64,000 bases of DNA from Hyphomonadaceae bacterium BRH_c29 (GCA_000961695.1 LADW01000084.1:1-64000); one strand, 5' to 3'. Shown: positions 41,839 through 50,409, numbered from the stretch's first letter. Notes: generated from the sequence alone by a model not told the origin. Program-made: numbers and translations.

Positions 41839-44061
41839 CTAGAACGAACGCTTCAGGCTTACGCCGACGGTCCGAGGGGTCAGGAAGGATTCCGAAGGCG
41901 ATCCTGCATACGAGAATGTGTTGGACAGCGTTGCCGCATCTTCCCCAAACAGGTTCTTGGCAAATGCCGACACATCCCAGTCATCGGTGCTGAGACCGAT
42001 ACGGAGGTTGACGAGAACATAGTCGCCGACTTCTTCGTCTTTGGTTATGCCGAACCGCGTATCCAGGTTGTTCGCAGCCACGTTATCGGCGAACTCTTCG
42101 ATCAACGTGGATTTGTACGAGCCGACATAGTTGGCATTGCCGTTGGCATAGACCTGCCAGCCATTGTCGAGCGGCCGTTCATACGACATCGCAATGTTCA
42201 GCATCGTTTCAGGCGAAGCCGGAAGGCGCTGCGTCTGGTACTGCGCGTTCCCCTCCAGTTCGGTCTTCGTATAAGATCCGTTGACCGACAGGGTGAGGTT
42301 TTCGTTCACCGCGACAGAGTATTCCGCTTCGACACCTTTGCTGGTGGCGTTGCCCAGGTTGACGAGCGGCGTATAGGCGCCACCGGCGAGGGTGAGGAAC
42401 ACAGGGATCTCGGTCCAGTCAGCATAGAAGACCGCACCGCTCAGATTTGCGCGGCCACCGTCCAGCACAAGCTTGGTGCCCGCTTCATAGTTCCAGATGG
42501 AGTCAGACTTGTAAGCCAGATATTGCTCGACATTCGGAATGCTGATGCCCGGCAGGTTTGGCGGGGCGCCATTGAACCCACCCAGACGGAAGCCTTTCGA
42601 GATCTGGACGTAATAGAGCTGGTCTTCGTTCGGCTCGAACCGAAGGTTGACCCGAGGCGTCCAGACCTTCTCGGATTGGCCACCCGCCTCGCTATCGACC
42701 GTGATATCCTGTTTGTAGTCAGAGTACCGCAGACCAACGTCAAGACCCCAGGCGCCCGGCAGGTCGATATTGGCTTCACCGAAGCCCGACCATTGCGTCG
42801 TTTCATTGGTCCGGTCGATCACAAGGATCGGACCGAACAGCGCACCTTCCGTGAACACGCTCTGGCGCACGGAGTCTTCGTGCCGGTAGTAGGCCCCGAT
42901 GATCCACTGCACGGGCGAGTCCGTTTCGGACGTCAGGCGCAGTTCCTGCGAGAAGACATCGCTGTCGACATGGTCATCCGAATACAAGTCGTAGGACGAA
43001 AGGCCATAAAGTCCGGGAGGCCCGGCAAGCGCGGCGACGTTTCCGTCAAAAAGGCTCGCATCCTGACGTCCCTGGTATTGGGTCTGGTAGTAGCCAGTTG
43101 CCGAGTCCAGGCGAACATTTCCGAAATCATACCCGACATTGGCGTTGTACAGCGCCAGATCTGTATCGTCCCGCTCGTCGCCGCGGCGGCGTTGAGCGTT
43201 CCCGGCATTTTCGAACGGCTCACGGGCCCGGCGCCCCTCCGCGACGGTGCTTTGCGCGACCGCCTGAAGCAGGATGTCGAGATTGTCCGTCGGCTCCATC
43301 AGGAGCGCAATCCGCCCGCCTTCAATCGTGCCGCCGCCGACCTTCTGGCCAGTCTGAAGGTTGTCGACATGGGCAGCCTCATCACGCTGGAACAGACTAC
43401 CGCGCAGGGCAGCCTTTCCGGCGGCGATGGGAAGGTTGATGGTGCCCGACACGTCGGTACCAAGATCGTCAGCGCCATCGGCGGAGCTGGCGGTGCCGGA
43501 AATCTCGGCAGAGAATTCATCAAGGTCAGGACGCTTGGGAAGCACACGCAGAGTGCCGCCCAGAGAGCCCGCGCCGTAATAGGTACCCTGCGGACCACGC
43601 AGGACCTCAATCCGGTCAATATCAACCGGCTCGACCTCGATTGCCCGAAGTCCCCCATTCAGGGCAACCTCATCGAAATATGTCACAACCGTACCGCCGA
43701 GATTGCTGCCACCCGGCGTGGTTGCGAGCCCGCGAATGATGACGTTGCTGATCCCGATGCCGCCTTCAACGAGCGCCACGCCGGGCACCGTTGTCAGGTA
43801 GTCCCGGTATTCGTTGGCGCCGATCTTTTCCAGCGTATCGCCGGTCAGGGCTGAAATCGAATAAGGCGCGTCGAGAATATCTTCTTCGCGCTTGCTCGCC
43901 GTCACCGTGACGCTTTGCAGAACATACTTTTCATCGGCAGGACTATCCGTGCTCGACGCTTCTTGCGCCTGCGCGACTTGCGAGGTCGCAATAAGCGCGA
44001 TTGCCGGCAACATCGCTGTCGTCAGAAATAGTTTGGTCTTTGACATGTTGAGTATTTTCAT
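41839..44061 (-). CDS. TonB-dependent outer-membrane receptor (catabolic island)
   Basis: 740 residues from the ATG at 44061 (GGGGGAGAG upstream). A signal peptide covers about 1-39 (ending QVAQAQ), then a TonB-box-like region (LQSVTVTASKREEDI), plug domain with TTVPGVALVEGGIG and IRGLATTP, and EVLRGPQGTYYGAGSLGG, and a beta barrel ending in the terminal aromatic residue (GVSLKRSF). The KREE-type sequence is common in receptors of sphingomonads and hyphomonads. It imports a compound too large or scarce for porins, likely the ester or amide substrate of the nearby hydrolases. It is followed by a strong terminator. Confidence 0.95.
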   Translation of the reverse strand: MKILNMSKTKLFLTTAMLPAIALIATSQVAQAQEASSTDSPADEKYVLQSVTVTASKREEDILDAPYSISALTGDTLEKIGANEYRDYLTTVPGVALVEGGIGISNVIIRGLATTPGGSNLGGTVVTYFDEVALNGGLRAIEVEPVDIDRIEVLRGPQGTYYGAGSLGGTLRVLPKRPDLDEFSAEISGTASSADGADDLGTDVSGTINLPIAAGKAALRGSLFQRDEAAHVDNLQTGQKVGGGTIEGGRIALLMEPTDNLDILLQAVAQSTVAEGRRAREPFENAGNAQRRRGDERDDTDLALYNANVGYDFGNVRLDSATGYYQTQYQGRQDASLFDGNVAALAGPPGLYGLSSYDLYSDDHVDSDVFSQELRLTSETDSPVQWIIGAYYRHEDSVRQSVFTEGALFGPILVIDRTNETTQWSGFGEANIDLPGAWGLDVGLRYSDYKQDITVDSEAGGQSEKVWTPRVNLRFEPNEDQLYYVQISKGFRLGGFNGAPPNLPGISIPNVEQYLAYKSDSIWNYEAGTKLVLDGGRANLSGAVFYADWTEIPVFLTLAGGAYTPLVNLGNATSKGVEAEYSVAVNENLTLSVNGSYTKTELEGNAQYQTQRLPASPETMLNIAMSYERPLDNGWQVYANGNANYVGSYKSTLIEEFADNVAANNLDTRFGITKDEEVGDYVLVNLRIGLSTDDWDVSAFAKNLFGEDAATLSNTFSYAGSPSESFLTPRTVGVSLKRSF

Positions 44062-44265
44062 TGCCACTCTCCCCCTTTTTGGATCTGGGCTATTTGTTTG
44101 GTCTTGTGAGCACCGGCACCCGAGGCTCTGAAGCTCTGCTTCACGAAACAATCTTCCTCCTCATTTCGCTGGCCTGTCCGCGAACCTTTCCGATGGACGG
44201 CGCACATTTCTCCACGGTCCTCCCCTGTTGGGGGAACTTTTTCATCCGGTTTTCACCAGCTTTTT

Positions 44266-45327
44266 CTATTCGATATGCTCATCCCAAAAGGCGGCGGATC
44301 GCGCGTACGCAGTGTCCGATTCCGGTGTTCCGGGCAGCAGAGACTGAAAGACATGCGGCATGCCTTCATAGACATCCAGGACAGCCTCACCCCCGGTTTT
44401 GCTGATCTGCTGATACAGCCGAACAGAGTCGCTCAGCACGATTTCCCGCGTCCCAGCCTGAATCAGAACCGGCGGGAACCCGGCGGCATATGTTCCGTAG
44501 ACGGGCGAGACATAAGGGTTTGTGAACTCAGACGGAGAGGCGTATTGCGCAAACCGCGCCCGCGCATAGCCGACATCCAGCGCCGGATCGAACGCCGCCA
44601 CAGTCCGGATCGTATCGCCCGACAATGTCAGGTCAGAAACGGGCGATTGGAGCACAACCGCGGCCGGCATCGGCCCACCCTTGTCTCGCAGCTTCAACAT
44701 GCTCGCCGCAACGATCGTGCCGCCGGCAGAGTCTCCGAATATCCCGATCTGGTTTGCAGTTTTCCCATCAGCCAGCAAAGCCGCATAGGCGGAGAGAACC
44801 TGATCCGCTATCTCGTCCCACTTCGCGTCAGGTGCCCGCGTATAATCCAGAGAATAGACCACGCGTCCGGTCTTGGCCGCCATCAAGGCTGCGCCAGAAA
44901 GCGTCGACCTCGCAGACAAATTCGTAAACCCGCCGCCATGCACGTAGATCAGCACGCCCGCCTTCGAAGCTCCGCCATTCGGAACAACTTTCAGAGCCGG
45001 TACGCCGCCGAGCTCTATCTCTGACACGTCCGGAGACAGAGTGTCGACAAGCGGCTGTGTGAAGGCCAGGGTGAACTGTTCGACCTGCTCGCGGCCAGCG
45101 GCCCACTCGGCTGGCGTCTTTGGATAGTCCGTGGAAGGCTGAACCTGGCCAACAAGCGCCAGCAACGCCGTCATGGCCGTCTTCGCTTCCGGAGACACGC
45201 TATCGGCGATCCAGAGCGCGTCAGCTTTTGGAGGCTCGTTGCTCTCAACGGCTGGGGTGGCGCACGCCGTCATGATTGCCACCGTGGCTGCAGCCAGCCC
45301 CAATTGGAGAATCCTAGTGATTGGCAT
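44266..45327 (-). CDS. Lipoprotein esterase of the hormone-sensitive-lipase family
   Basis: 353 residues. Lipoprotein signal IMTAC (Cys22). The HSL-type catalytic core is complete: IYVHGGGFTNLS (oxyanion hole), GIFGDSAGGTIVA (nucleophile Ser), PVLIQAGTREIVLSD (Asp) and YEGMPHVFQS (His). These enzymes hydrolyse short-chain esters or lactones, here in the periplasm. It lies upstream of the TonB receptor in the same direction, 204 bases away. GGGAGG precedes the ATG. The gap 44062-44265 shows the receptor promoter side and nothing else I recognise. Confidence 0.92.
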   Translation of the reverse strand: MPITRILQLGLAAATVAIMTACATPAVESNEPPKADALWIADSVSPEAKTAMTALLALVGQVQPSTDYPKTPAEWAAGREQVEQFTLAFTQPLVDTLSPDVSEIELGGVPALKVVPNGGASKAGVLIYVHGGGFTNLSARSTLSGAALMAAKTGRVVYSLDYTRAPDAKWDEIADQVLSAYAALLADGKTANQIGIFGDSAGGTIVAASMLKLRDKGGPMPAAVVLQSPVSDLTLSGDTIRTVAAFDPALDVGYARARFAQYASPSEFTNPYVSPVYGTYAAGFPPVLIQAGTREIVLSDSVRLYQQISKTGGEAVLDVYEGMPHVFQSLLPGTPESDTAYARSAAFWDEHIE

Positions 45328-45385
45328 GGTGAAAGCCTCCCAAGGCCAGAAAAATCATTCATGAAAAGAGTTGCGCCCGGCTGGG

Positions 45386-46435
45386 TCACGATCCGCCTCC
45401 ATCTTCAGCGGCCAGGATCGCCTTGAACTTCTCCAGCGCGATATTCTTTCCGCAAAGGACAACCACTGCCGTCTTGCCAGCGAGCCGGGGCGCGCATTTC
45501 TCAAGCGCCGCGAGGGCCAGAGCCGCCGAGCCTTCGACGATCAGCCCGTCGCCCATGGCGAGATCCCTCATCGAGCGGGCAATTTCCAACTCGCTCACCA
45601 GAACAGGTGTGGGATCGAGCGTATGAGCCAGATTGATCGTGATCGCGCCGGGCTCAACACCGCCCGCTGTGCCATCCGCGAGTGTCGGTGTTTCATTGAA
45701 GTCGACTGCTCGCCCGGCACGCATCGAGTGCAACAGGCTCTGCGCATTCTCGGGCCAGGCAGCAATCACCTCAACATCTGGCGCTTCCTTGCGAAGGACA
45801 GCGCCGATGCCAGACAGCAGTCCGCCACCACCAACGGATACAACAACCGCATCGACTTTGCGGCCATCATCAAGGATCTCGGCGGCACAGCCCCCCTGTC
45901 CGGCGATGACGTCCACATCATTGTAAGGCGACACGTAGACGGCGCCACTTTCGAAAGCGAGCCGGCGCGCCAGAAGCTCGACGGTCAGCGGATCGGCATC
46001 GTGAAGCTCAACTTTCGCCCCGAGCGACCGGATCGCCTCGATCTTCCGGATAGAGGCGTTCTGCGTTGCATGAACCGTAATCGGAATACCTGCCTCGGAC
46101 GCGACAGTGGCCAGAGCCAGGCCGTGATTTCCGGTCGAGGCCGTGACAATCCCAAGCGCTTTCTCGCTATCCGACATGTTGGAGAGCTTGTTGTAAGCCC
46201 CCCGGAACTTGAATGAGCCGGTCGGCAGAAATTGTTCGCACTTCAGCAAAACGCGGCAGCCAAAACGCTGCGACAGGAATTCGCTTTCGACCAGTGGGCT
46301 GGGCTGCGCACGATCGCGCAGACGCGCCACGGCGCCGCGTGCAAGACGGGCCACAGTCTCCAGGGACGGGACGTCCGCAGCGGCTGCTGGGCTGCCCTTC
46401 CCGTCCTTTATCTTGTCCTGTTTGGTCGTGGTCAT
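45386..46435 (-). CDS. PLP fold-type II dehydratase (threonine/hydroxyaspartate dehydratase-like)
   Basis: 349 residues. LLKCEQFLPTGSFKFRGA carries the PLP Lys, TASTGNHGLALA the Asn/Gly substrate-phosphate loop, and VVVSVGGGGLLSGIG the glycine-rich loop. No C-terminal ACT regulatory domain, so it is not biosynthetic IlvA. The group includes threonine dehydratase, serine racemase, 3-hydroxyaspartate dehydratase (BhcB) and hydroxyectoine-pathway EutB. Divergent from a DauR-like regulator and an ornithine-cyclodeaminase-family gene, it fits a pair that makes and reduces an imino acid, as BhcB/BhcD do (inference). Confidence 0.88.
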   Translation of the reverse strand: MTTTKQDKIKDGKGSPAAAADVPSLETVARLARGAVARLRDRAQPSPLVESEFLSQRFGCRVLLKCEQFLPTGSFKFRGAYNKLSNMSDSEKALGIVTASTGNHGLALATVASEAGIPITVHATQNASIRKIEAIRSLGAKVELHDADPLTVELLARRLAFESGAVYVSPYNDVDVIAGQGGCAAEILDDGRKVDAVVVSVGGGGLLSGIGAVLRKEAPDVEVIAAWPENAQSLLHSMRAGRAVDFNETPTLADGTAGGVEPGAITINLAHTLDPTPVLVSELEIARSMRDLAMGDGLIVEGSAALALAALEKCAPRLAGKTAVVVLCGKNIALEKFKAILAAEDGGGS

Positions 46436-46471
46436 GATTCCGGCTTGCCTCTCTGATGAATTGACGATATT

Positions 46472-46482
46472 TCTAAATTAGA
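46472..46482. promoter_or_regulatory. Palindrome in the dehydratase / DauR-like divergent promoter
   Basis: TCTAA-A-TTAGA, five-base arms, at the centre of the 78-base AT-rich gap between the dehydratase start (46435) and the regulator start (46514). It is the likely operator of the DauR-like protein. Confidence 0.5.
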
Positions 46483-46513
46483 TTTTTTGTCAACCACGAT
46501 TCAGGAGAGACTT

Positions 46514-47161
46514 TTGACCGAACTGTCAGACTCCCAGGCATTCACTCCCGGCCTTGAGGCACATTTTGCAATCGCCGATGGCATCGCTGCCCTGTTCGCT
46601 CCCTATGTGGAAGTCGTGATCCACGATCTGGCGACGGAGGAAGTCGCCTATATTTCCAATGATCTATCCCGCCGGGTCGCAGGCGACCCCTCGCAACTCG
46701 ACGAAATCGGCTTCGATCCAGACCTTCGTGTCATCGGCCCCTACCAGAAAACGAACTGGGACGGCCGGCGCATGAAATGCATTTCGATCGTTCTTCGCGA
46801 AAAAGACACGCCGATCGGCCTGATGTGCCTGAACGTGGACGTCACCCAGTTTGATCTGGTCCGGCGCGCGCTCGACGGTTTTCTGGGCGCTGAACCGCGC
46901 AATGAGGGCGTCCAGGCCCTGTTCGTTCACGACTGGCATGAGAAGATCAACCAGTTCGTGGCGGACTGGTGCGCCACGCGAGACATCCGCATCGAGCAGA
47001 TCGACAAGGCATCGCGCCGTGAACTGATCAGTGCCCTGCGCGATAGCGGCGCACTGGAACAGCGCCGCGCGCCTGCCTACATCGCCCGCATTCTCGGCGT
47101 CAGCCGCGCGACCGTGTACAACGAACTCGCAGCCCTGAAACAAGGCAGCAGCTCGACGTGA
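46514..47161 (+). CDS. YheO/DauR-like PAS-HTH transcriptional regulator
   Basis: 215 residues from a TTG at 46514 with AGGAG six bases upstream; an in-frame TTG at 46487 is poorer. The N-terminal YheO-type PAS domain (about 20-115) includes PYVEVVIHDLATEEVAYI, WDGRRMKCISIVLR and GLMCLNVDV; the C-terminal HTH_22 shows RRAPAYIARILGVSRATVYN. In Pseudomonas DauR controls D-arginine catabolism genes (dauBA), DauB being of the ornithine-cyclodeaminase family like the next gene here. The stop overlaps the next start (GTGA). Confidence 0.9.
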   Translation: MTELSDSQAFTPGLEAHFAIADGIAALFAPYVEVVIHDLATEEVAYISNDLSRRVAGDPSQLDEIGFDPDLRVIGPYQKTNWDGRRMKCISIVLREKDTPIGLMCLNVDVTQFDLVRRALDGFLGAEPRNEGVQALFVHDWHEKINQFVADWCATRDIRIEQIDKASRRELISALRDSGALEQRRAPAYIARILGVSRATVYNELAALKQGSSST

Positions 47162-48114
47162 GACTCTATCATCGTGAGAACATCCTGCAGGTGGTCGATT
47201 CACCTGACATTATCGGCGTCATCGAAAAGGCCTTTCAGAGCTATTCAGACAGAACCGCCCAATCGGGCACCGTCGCGCACCTGGCCTTCACAGACCCGCC
47301 TGGCGACTTTCATATAAAGTCTGCGCACCTGGCCGGAGCACCGGTGTTCGTGGTGAAGATGGCCAGCAGCTTTTACAAGAACCCGTCCAGAGGTGTGCCT
47401 TCCAGCAATGGCATCATGATGGTCTTCGACGCGGCGACAGGGCACCCCGAAGGCGTCCTGCTCGACGAAGGTGCCTTGACCGATATGCGGACCGCCATTG
47501 CAGGCGCCGTCGCAGCCCGGCTGATCGCCCCGGCAAATCCGACGCGCCTTGGCGTCGTCGGATCGGGCACACAAGCCCGGGTTCAGGCAGAATGGATCGC
47601 ACGCGTTCTCGGCATCCGCGACGTGCAGATCTGGGCGCGCGACATGGATAAAGCCTCTGTTCTGGCAAAAACGCTCGGGCAAGGCGGCCTCTCGGCGACC
47701 CCTCAGGCCTCGCTGGAATCCTTGTGCGTGGATTGCGATCTCGTCGTCACGACAACGCCAAGCCGCACGCCGCTGATTACGAAAGCGATGATCCGCCCCG
47801 GTCTTCGCGTTGTCGCCATCGGATCAGACACGCCCGGCAAGCAGGAAGTCTCCGACGAGGTCATGGCAGCTGCCGACATCATCCTCGTGGACTCCTTTGA
47901 CCAGTGCTTCGAATACGGCGACACCGCATCGGCTTTGGCCAGAGGCATCGTGGACCGGGAGCGGATACAGGAAATTGGTCAGGCGCTGAACAACGCGTTC
48001 TGTTTGAATCTGCGTCCGGATGCTATCGCCGTGGCAGACCTGACAGGCATCGGCGCCCTCGACGCCGCCATCGCCGAGTTTGCCTTTCACCAGCTCACGG
48101 CCGGAACATTCTGA
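47158..48114 (+). CDS. Ornithine cyclodeaminase / mu-crystallin family NAD(P)-dependent oxidoreductase
   Basis: 318 residues, GTG start overlapping the regulator stop. LGVVGSGTQARVQAEWI is the Rossmann motif; FVVKMASSFYKN contains the conserved Lys of the active site; DEGALTDMRTAIAGAVAA and VDSFDQCFEYGD are family blocks. The family includes ornithine cyclodeaminase, ketimine reductase, DauB, EutC and iminosuccinate reductase BhcD. Paired with a PLP dehydratase, imino-acid reduction or D-amino-acid metabolism is more likely than ornithine cyclisation. Confidence 0.9.
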   Translation: MRLYHRENILQVVDSPDIIGVIEKAFQSYSDRTAQSGTVAHLAFTDPPGDFHIKSAHLAGAPVFVVKMASSFYKNPSRGVPSSNGIMMVFDAATGHPEGVLLDEGALTDMRTAIAGAVAARLIAPANPTRLGVVGSGTQARVQAEWIARVLGIRDVQIWARDMDKASVLAKTLGQGGLSATPQASLESLCVDCDLVVTTTPSRTPLITKAMIRPGLRVVAIGSDTPGKQEVSDEVMAAADIILVDSFDQCFEYGDTASALARGIVDRERIQEIGQALNNAFCLNLRPDAIAVADLTGIGALDAAIAEFAFHQLTAGTF

Positions 48115-48167
48115 TCACGGAGCACGATCACCAGGACAAGTGTGCCCCCCAGTCCGAACACTCTCCT

Positions 48168-48195
48168 GCGATCCGGTAGATCTATCCCGGATCGC
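48168..48195. terminator. Hairpin between converging genes
   Basis: Perfect nine-base arms GCGATCCGG (48168-48176) and CCGGATCGC (48187-48195). It spans the stop codon of the TetR gene and lies 54 bases after the oxidoreductase stop. No U-tract. Confidence 0.55.
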
Positions 48196-48823
48196 GTGAA
48201 GAGGACGAACCACCCAAAATAGTCATCACCTGATCGACGGCTCCGTCAGAAAGCGCCTTCAGTTTTGTCTGGCTCCAGCCGGCTCTGGCCCGCAAGGCCA
48301 GGCTGTTCAGCGTAGAGCCGAGCAATGACGAAAGCGATGCAAGATCAACGGGCATTGCGCCCGGTAACAACCGCTCCTTCTCCAGACGTTTGAGAAACAA
48401 GGCGTCAATAGCTTCAAGCGATTGTTCCAGAATGGTCTGGCAAACCGGATTGGTGTGCGCCTCCGCTGGCGCTGTACAGATCACAAAGCACCCATCCGCA
48501 CCGTCCGCCGTATAGATGTCGATTGCTGTGTCGAATGCCGCCTTGAGGGCAAGACGCAAATCATCGGCCTCCAATGCCTGGCTGAGCCGCGCGTCCATCA
48601 TGGCCGCATACTCCGATGCCGCTTTTGCATAGATTGCGTCCTTGTCTCCGAATGCGGCGGCCAGGCTCGGCCGATTGAGGCCTGCGGAACGGGCAATACC
48701 GTCGAGCGACACACCAGACAGCCCCGTAGACCAGAGCTGGCGCTGCATTTTTCCGAGCGCCTCGGCCTCGTCGAACTTCCTCGGGCGCCCGCCGCGAGCG
48801 TTAGGTTTTGTGCGATTTTGCAT
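48182..48823 (-). CDS. TetR-family transcriptional regulator
   Basis: 213 residues from the ATG at 48823. A basic N-terminus (RTKPNARGGRPRKFDEAEAL) leads to the helix-turn-helix VSLDGIARSAGLNRPSLAAAFGDKDAIY. The GRPRKFD start and C-terminal TCTAPAEAH-like region are typical of the AcrR/NemR-type group. A TTTTGT...ACAAAA inverted repeat lies in the 92 bases shared with the divergent HD-domain gene, so it probably represses that gene and MAPEG. Confidence 0.9.
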   Translation of the reverse strand: MQNRTKPNARGGRPRKFDEAEALGKMQRQLWSTGLSGVSLDGIARSAGLNRPSLAAAFGDKDAIYAKAASEYAAMMDARLSQALEADDLRLALKAAFDTAIDIYTADGADGCFVICTAPAEAHTNPVCQTILEQSLEAIDALFLKRLEKERLLPGAMPVDLASLSSLLGSTLNSLALRARAGWSQTKLKALSDGAVDQVMTILGGSSSSRDPG

Positions 48824-48843
48824 AAAATGTTTGCTTTCGTCTA

Positions 48844-48865
48844 TTTTGTGCGTCATTGTACAAAA
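48844..48865. promoter_or_regulatory. TetR operator candidate before the HD-domain gene
   Basis: TTTTGT (48844-48849) and ACAAAA (48860-48865) form an inverted repeat with a ten-base spacer, inside an AT-rich divergent promoter region. A second TTTTGTGCG-like copy lies at 48807-48814. Confidence 0.5.
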
Positions 48866-48915
48866 CATATCCGGATTTGGCGAGCGCCATTCTGCGGGCT
48901 CATGGGAGAAGAGAC

Positions 48916-49569
48916 ATGCATCACCAGATTTCACTGCCATCCGAGGTGGCCGGCATTCGGCTGCCAGACAGTGCACTTGCCCGCAAAGCGGTCGATCTCG
49001 CCTTTCGCGTGTCGCCCAATACCGTTTGCACTCACGTCATCCGGACCTTCGTGTTTGGCTCTCTGATCGGGAAGGCGCAGGGACTTCACTATGACGAGGA
49101 GCTCTTCTTTCTCGGCGCCATATTGCACGACCTGGGCCTGACATCGGAGTTCCGTTCGACGATCCGCTTCGAAGTCGCGGGCGCCGATGCCGCCGAGGCT
49201 TTCCTCGCAGCCGAGGGCGTCGCCCCGGAACGCCGGGAAATCATCTGGGACGCAATCGCCCTGCACACATCGATCGACATCGCTTCGCGCAAGCGGCCCG
49301 AAATCGCGCTTGTTCACATTGGTGCCGGCGTGGACGTTCTGGGCATGGGCCTGGAAAGCCTGCCAGCCTCACGCGTCGCCGAGACGATTGAGGCTTTTCC
49401 CCGCCACGATTTCAAGAACGCCTTCTTCGACACGCTCGTCGAGACACTCGCCCATGCGCCTCAGAGCGCGACCATGACCTGGCTCAGCGAGACAGCCAAC
49501 ACGCATGTCCACAGCGGTTGCTGCCCTAGCTTCGAATGCCTCGTCAAAAACAGTCCATTTCAAGAATAA
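48916..49569 (+). CDS. HD-domain hydrolase (cyanamide-hydratase-like)
   Basis: 217 residues, ATG preceded by GGGAGAAGAG. The HD signature is GAILHDLGL, with an earlier conserved His in VCTHVIRTFVFG and later His residues in IALHTSIDI. The pattern FGSLIGKAQGLHYDEELFFLGAILHD matches the cyanamide hydratase-like HD family, some of which hydrate cyanamide to urea; most members are untested. It is followed 18 bases later by a MAPEG gene. Regulation by the divergent TetR is likely. A late Cys-rich piece (HSGCCPSFECL) is unusual. Confidence 0.87.
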   Translation: MHHQISLPSEVAGIRLPDSALARKAVDLAFRVSPNTVCTHVIRTFVFGSLIGKAQGLHYDEELFFLGAILHDLGLTSEFRSTIRFEVAGADAAEAFLAAEGVAPERREIIWDAIALHTSIDIASRKRPEIALVHIGAGVDVLGMGLESLPASRVAETIEAFPRHDFKNAFFDTLVETLAHAPQSATMTWLSETANTHVHSGCCPSFECLVKNSPFQE

Positions 49570-49587
49570 GAGAGAGACCGCTGCATC

Positions 49588-49998
49588 ATGCCCAATACAC
49601 ACGCACCCGAGCTGTTCTGGCTCGCCGCCACGATCCTGCTGACGTCCATTCTGTGGATTCCCTATGTCGCCAATCGCTTCCGGGAACTTGGGCCGCCTGG
49701 CTGGTCATGGTTTCCGCTGCCCGATCCACCGCCGCGCGCACCCTGGGCGATGCGGGCCGTACAAGCCCACGTCAATGCGGTCGAGAATCTCGTACTCTTT
49801 GCCCCGTTGGTGCTGGCCATCCACGCCATTGGCCCCACCGCGATCGCTGTCGAAGCCTGTCGTGTCTACTTTTTCGCCCGGCTGGCCCATGCATCTCTGA
49901 CAATAGCCGGACTGCCGATTCCGTTTCGCACGATCGCCTTCCTGATCGGTGTCGCCTGCCAGGTCATATTGGTCATGACGGTTCTGATCAGAACGTAG
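49588..49998 (+). CDS. MAPEG-family membrane protein
   Basis: 136 residues, four membrane helices. The family stretch RAVQAHVNAVENLVLFAPLVL (an Arg-x-x-x-Asn-x-x-Glu-Asn type motif) is clear, with the N-terminal helix LFWLAATILLTSILWIPYVANRF and the C-terminal helices following. MAPEG proteins in bacteria include glutathione-dependent transferases and proteins of unknown role. Together with the HD-domain hydrolase under a TetR regulator, a detoxification unit is plausible (inference). AGAGAGA precedes the ATG. Confidence 0.9.
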   Translation: MPNTHAPELFWLAATILLTSILWIPYVANRFRELGPPGWSWFPLPDPPPRAPWAMRAVQAHVNAVENLVLFAPLVLAIHAIGPTAIAVEACRVYFFARLAHASLTIAGLPIPFRTIAFLIGVACQVILVMTVLIRT

Positions 49999-50409
49999 CG
50001 CCAAGACCGCTGCCTGAAGAAATACACGAGTCCGGCCATCGCGCGCACAACATCTTCCGGCGGGCCGAAAAGCCTGCCCGCCGGGCGCGGCGCCTGAACG
50101 CGGCTTCGGGCACACAATAGACAAAGGGGAAATCTTTTCCCCTATTGAGCGCGTTAGCGGAAGCCTTTGGTCGCGCGACACCCGCTGCAGCGCGCGAATC
50201 CGGTCACCTTTACCCGCTCGGCGCACACCGGGCCGTGCCGGCGTGCCTCTGGTGCGCCGCACAAGAAACATTCAAGCCTGCCCATTTTCGCTCGAATGCG
50301 GGCAGGTCGAAAGTTTTCTCAGCCTCTCTATCGGGTGCGCCGTTCCCGCCTCCCGCGTCCCCCGACATCTTGCGCACACACTCATCCAATCCAGCGGGAG
50401 AACTTTGTG
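49999..50409 (+). other. 411-base non-coding leader of a TonB receptor with three hairpins
   Basis: Three stems are visible. CCGGCGGGC / GCCCGCCGG at 50055-50082 probably ends the MAPEG transcript. AGGGGAAA-TCT-TTTCCCCT at 50125-50143 is a compact near-perfect hairpin. CCTGCCC ... GGGCAGG at 50277-50306 is followed by GAAAGTTTTC. An open frame of 81 codons leads into the receptor gene but has no signal peptide or family match, so I treat it as leader. I see no B12-box-like sequence of a cobalamin riboswitch. Confidence 0.5.

Noticed and set aside
41689-43854. Open frame of 721 codons on the + strand
   Set aside because: Antisense to a TonB receptor with signal peptide, plug and barrel; no plausible protein features.
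49999-50409. Cobalamin riboswitch before the TonB receptor
   Set aside because: No B12 box or the characteristic conserved core could be found; the hairpins do not match the class.
50167-50409. 81-codon N-terminal extension of the TonB receptor
   Set aside because: It would hide the signal peptide that begins at 50410, and it has no family similarity.
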